This document shows positions 4,253 to 5,222 of a DNA stretch of 5,222 bases, in pieces. This stretch comes from Acetobacteraceae bacterium (GTDB lineage: Bacteria; Pseudomonadota; Alphaproteobacteria; Acetobacterales; Acetobacteraceae): the NCBI GenBank assembly GCA_019237355.1, contig JAFAHH010000557.1, positions 1 to 5,222 of the forward strand. The letters are read 5' to 3'. The notes beneath the pieces were generated by a model. The model made no database searches and was not told the origin of the DNA. It saw only the letters and a program-made list of their open reading frames with translations. Position 1 is the stretch's first letter, and each line of letters begins with the position of its first letter. The translations under genes and the position numbers were made by a program.

Positions 4253-5032
4253 ATGCGGCGCAGTATCGCAATCCTCATGATCGCTGTTCCTGCCTTATTG
4301 CCGGTTCCCGCTCGGGCAAATGAAAAGACGGCGACTGACGTGCCCGAGACCCTTGCCGCGGCCACCCCGGAGCATCCGGCAAATTTTGCCGGCGCTTCTT
4401 TGCAGAAGCTGGACCTTAGCGGCTTCAATTTCACCCGGGCGAATCTTTCGGGAGCCGATCTCTTCGGCGCGAAGCTTGTCGGCGCTGACTTTACCGAAGC
4501 CAATCTATCGGGTGCTCACTTGAATTTGGCCTGGATCATTCGCGCCAATTTCACCCGTGCGGACCTCTCGCATGCAAGCCTGAAGGCGCTGGTCGTTTCC
4601 GAAGGATTGGAAACCAAGCGGTCCGAAGTCGCCAATTTCACCGGCGCCAAGCTCCGTGGCGCTCAAGTGCAAGCCCGCTTCAGCCTCTTTGACATGCGCG
4701 GTGCGGATTTTTCCGGCGCTCATATGGCGGCAGATATGCGGAATCAATCGATGGGGCTGATGCGAACCGAATTCGCCGGGGCCGATTTGCGCGGCGCGAA
4801 TTTCATGGGCGCCGACCTCGGTCACGCGGTGTTCAGTTTTGCCAGGCTGGGGGGCGCCAATCTGAGCGGCGCCAACCTCGCATTTGCTGATTTTTCAGGC
4901 GCGGATTTGACCGGCGCGGATTTAACCGGTGCGGACGCGACGGCCGCCGATTTTAGGGGAGCTACCCTGACCGGGGCGAAAGGGCTTGCCACCGTCAAGG
5001 GCCCTGGCGATTTCGCACTAGATCACCGCTAG
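4253..5032 (+). CDS. Exported pentapeptide-repeat protein
   Basis: A 259-residue protein with a Sec signal peptide: MRRSIAILMIAVPALLPVPA, then RA and NEK, with likely cleavage after the A-R-A at residues 20-22. The mature part is mostly A(D/N)LxG-type pentapeptides, expected to fold as a right-handed quadrilateral beta-helix. Regular blocks run from about 43 to 111 (for example ANLSGADLFGAKLVGADF) and from 174 to 243 (GADLRGANFMGADL, GANLSGANLAFADFSGADLT). Between them come a non-repeat insert KALVVSEGLETKRSEV (111-126), short repeats (127-139), and an irregular stretch rich in Met and Phe (140-172). ATG at 4253 is chosen because AGAGG (4238-4242) precedes it by 10 nt and the signal peptide then starts cleanly; an in-frame TTG at 4235 is the alternative. 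Location is probably periplasmic. Partner and function are unknown. Confidence 0.88.
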   Translation: MRRSIAILMIAVPALLPVPARANEKTATDVPETLAAATPEHPANFAGASLQKLDLSGFNFTRANLSGADLFGAKLVGADFTEANLSGAHLNLAWIIRANFTRADLSHASLKALVVSEGLETKRSEVANFTGAKLRGAQVQARFSLFDMRGADFSGAHMAADMRNQSMGLMRTEFAGADLRGANFMGADLGHAVFSFARLGGANLSGANLAFADFSGADLTGADLTGADATAADFRGATLTGAKGLATVKGPGDFALDHR

Positions 5033-5221
5033 AAACTGAATGCATTTCCATTTATTGCCTGCGATTGGGCGCGTGCCGCCATTCGGCACGATCTCAAGAG
5101 CAAACGCCGCTAGCTTACGGCAATCCAGCGGCGGCATGAGAGCAATCTCCGGGTTCGGCCAAGCCAACGTCCTTTCGTCCTCTAATCGCCGCTTCTGCAA
5201 CATCTCTCGACAGCGATTCAA
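5018..5221 (-). CDS. Unidentified open frame entering from the right edge (possible partial gene)
   Basis: This minus-strand frame is open to the window edge and ends TAG at 5018-5020, overlapping the pentapeptide gene's end by 15 nt. The visible 67 residues include QKRRLEDERTLAWPNPEIAL, MPPLDCRKLAAFALEIVPNG, and the tail GNKWKCIQFLAVI. The composition is protein-like (several W, C and charged residues), but I recognise no family, and its third positions look less G/C-rich than in the neighbouring genes. The TTG at 5221 is just the first possible start inside the window; a real start would probably lie outside. It may be the C-terminus of a gene of other origin, or a chance frame. Confidence 0.3.
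   Translation of the reverse strand: MNRCREMLQKRRLEDERTLAWPNPEIALMPPLDCRKLAAFALEIVPNGGTRPIAGNKWKCIQFLAVI
5072..5090 (+). terminator. Stem-loop downstream of the pentapeptide gene
   Basis: CGTGCCG (5072-5078) and CGGCACG (5084-5090) form a perfect 7-bp stem with a CCATT loop, 40 nt after the pentapeptide stop. No T-tract follows, so it is not a canonical intrinsic terminator; it could stabilise the 3' end or assist termination. If the right-edge minus frame is real, the repeat lies inside it. Confidence 0.3.
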
Positions 5222-5222
5222 C

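Noticed and set aside
5105..5133. Inverted repeat CGCCGCT / AGCGGCG with a 15-nt loop
   Set aside because: Short stem, long loop, no T-tract and GC-rich context; not supportable as a terminator or operator.

Overview
The window looks like chromosome of a GC-rich alphaproteobacterium, most likely a sphingomonad. The grounds are an MmcB-family DNA repair gene (essentially an alphaproteobacterial family), a 62-residue protein with the NPSQERAEIN / TGDK / DPAAAPLGTDEEAG pattern that I associate with Sphingomonadales, a DUF2934 protein, and G/C-rich third codon positions. This assignment is inference from protein content. No rRNA, tRNA or CRISPR array was seen.

Left part (1-1148), accessory in character. 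The window opens inside the last 42 codons of an IS630-type transposase. The element's right end is near a TA at 145-146, and next to it is a 33-nt sequence that recurs in inverted orientation at 4121-4153. On the minus strand follows a type II toxin-antitoxin operon: a Phd/YefM-like antitoxin (656-895) and a PIN-domain toxin (207-659). The two genes overlap by 4 nt (GTGA), and a 15-nt palindrome, probably the autoregulatory operator, lies upstream. A possible 53-codon membrane microprotein (925-1086, minus) fills most of the space before the next gene.

Middle part (1149-3483), ordinary small chromosomal genes. A minimal zincin metallopeptidase (minus) and mmcB (plus) diverge from a short AT-rich gap. 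mmcB converges on, and overlaps by 29 nt, a Cys-based protein phosphatase gene (minus). Next come two small divergent genes sharing a 95-nt control region: the 62-residue sphingomonad-type protein (minus) and the DUF2934 protein (plus).

Right part (3485-5222). rsmD, the 16S rRNA G966 N2-methyltransferase gene (minus), ends one base from the DUF2934 stop. It diverges from a gene for a Sec-exported pentapeptide-repeat protein (plus). The 219-nt gap between them holds two hairpin-forming repeats, one of which contains the sequence also found beside the IS630 end. An unidentified minus-strand open frame enters from the right edge and overlaps the end of the pentapeptide gene.

I do not see a convincing new multi-gene system. 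The signals most worth a second look are the hairpin repeat family with an IS630 end at the boundary of one copy, the toxin-antitoxin control region, the unannotated microprotein with its overlapping leader ORF, and the exported, interrupted pentapeptide-repeat protein.
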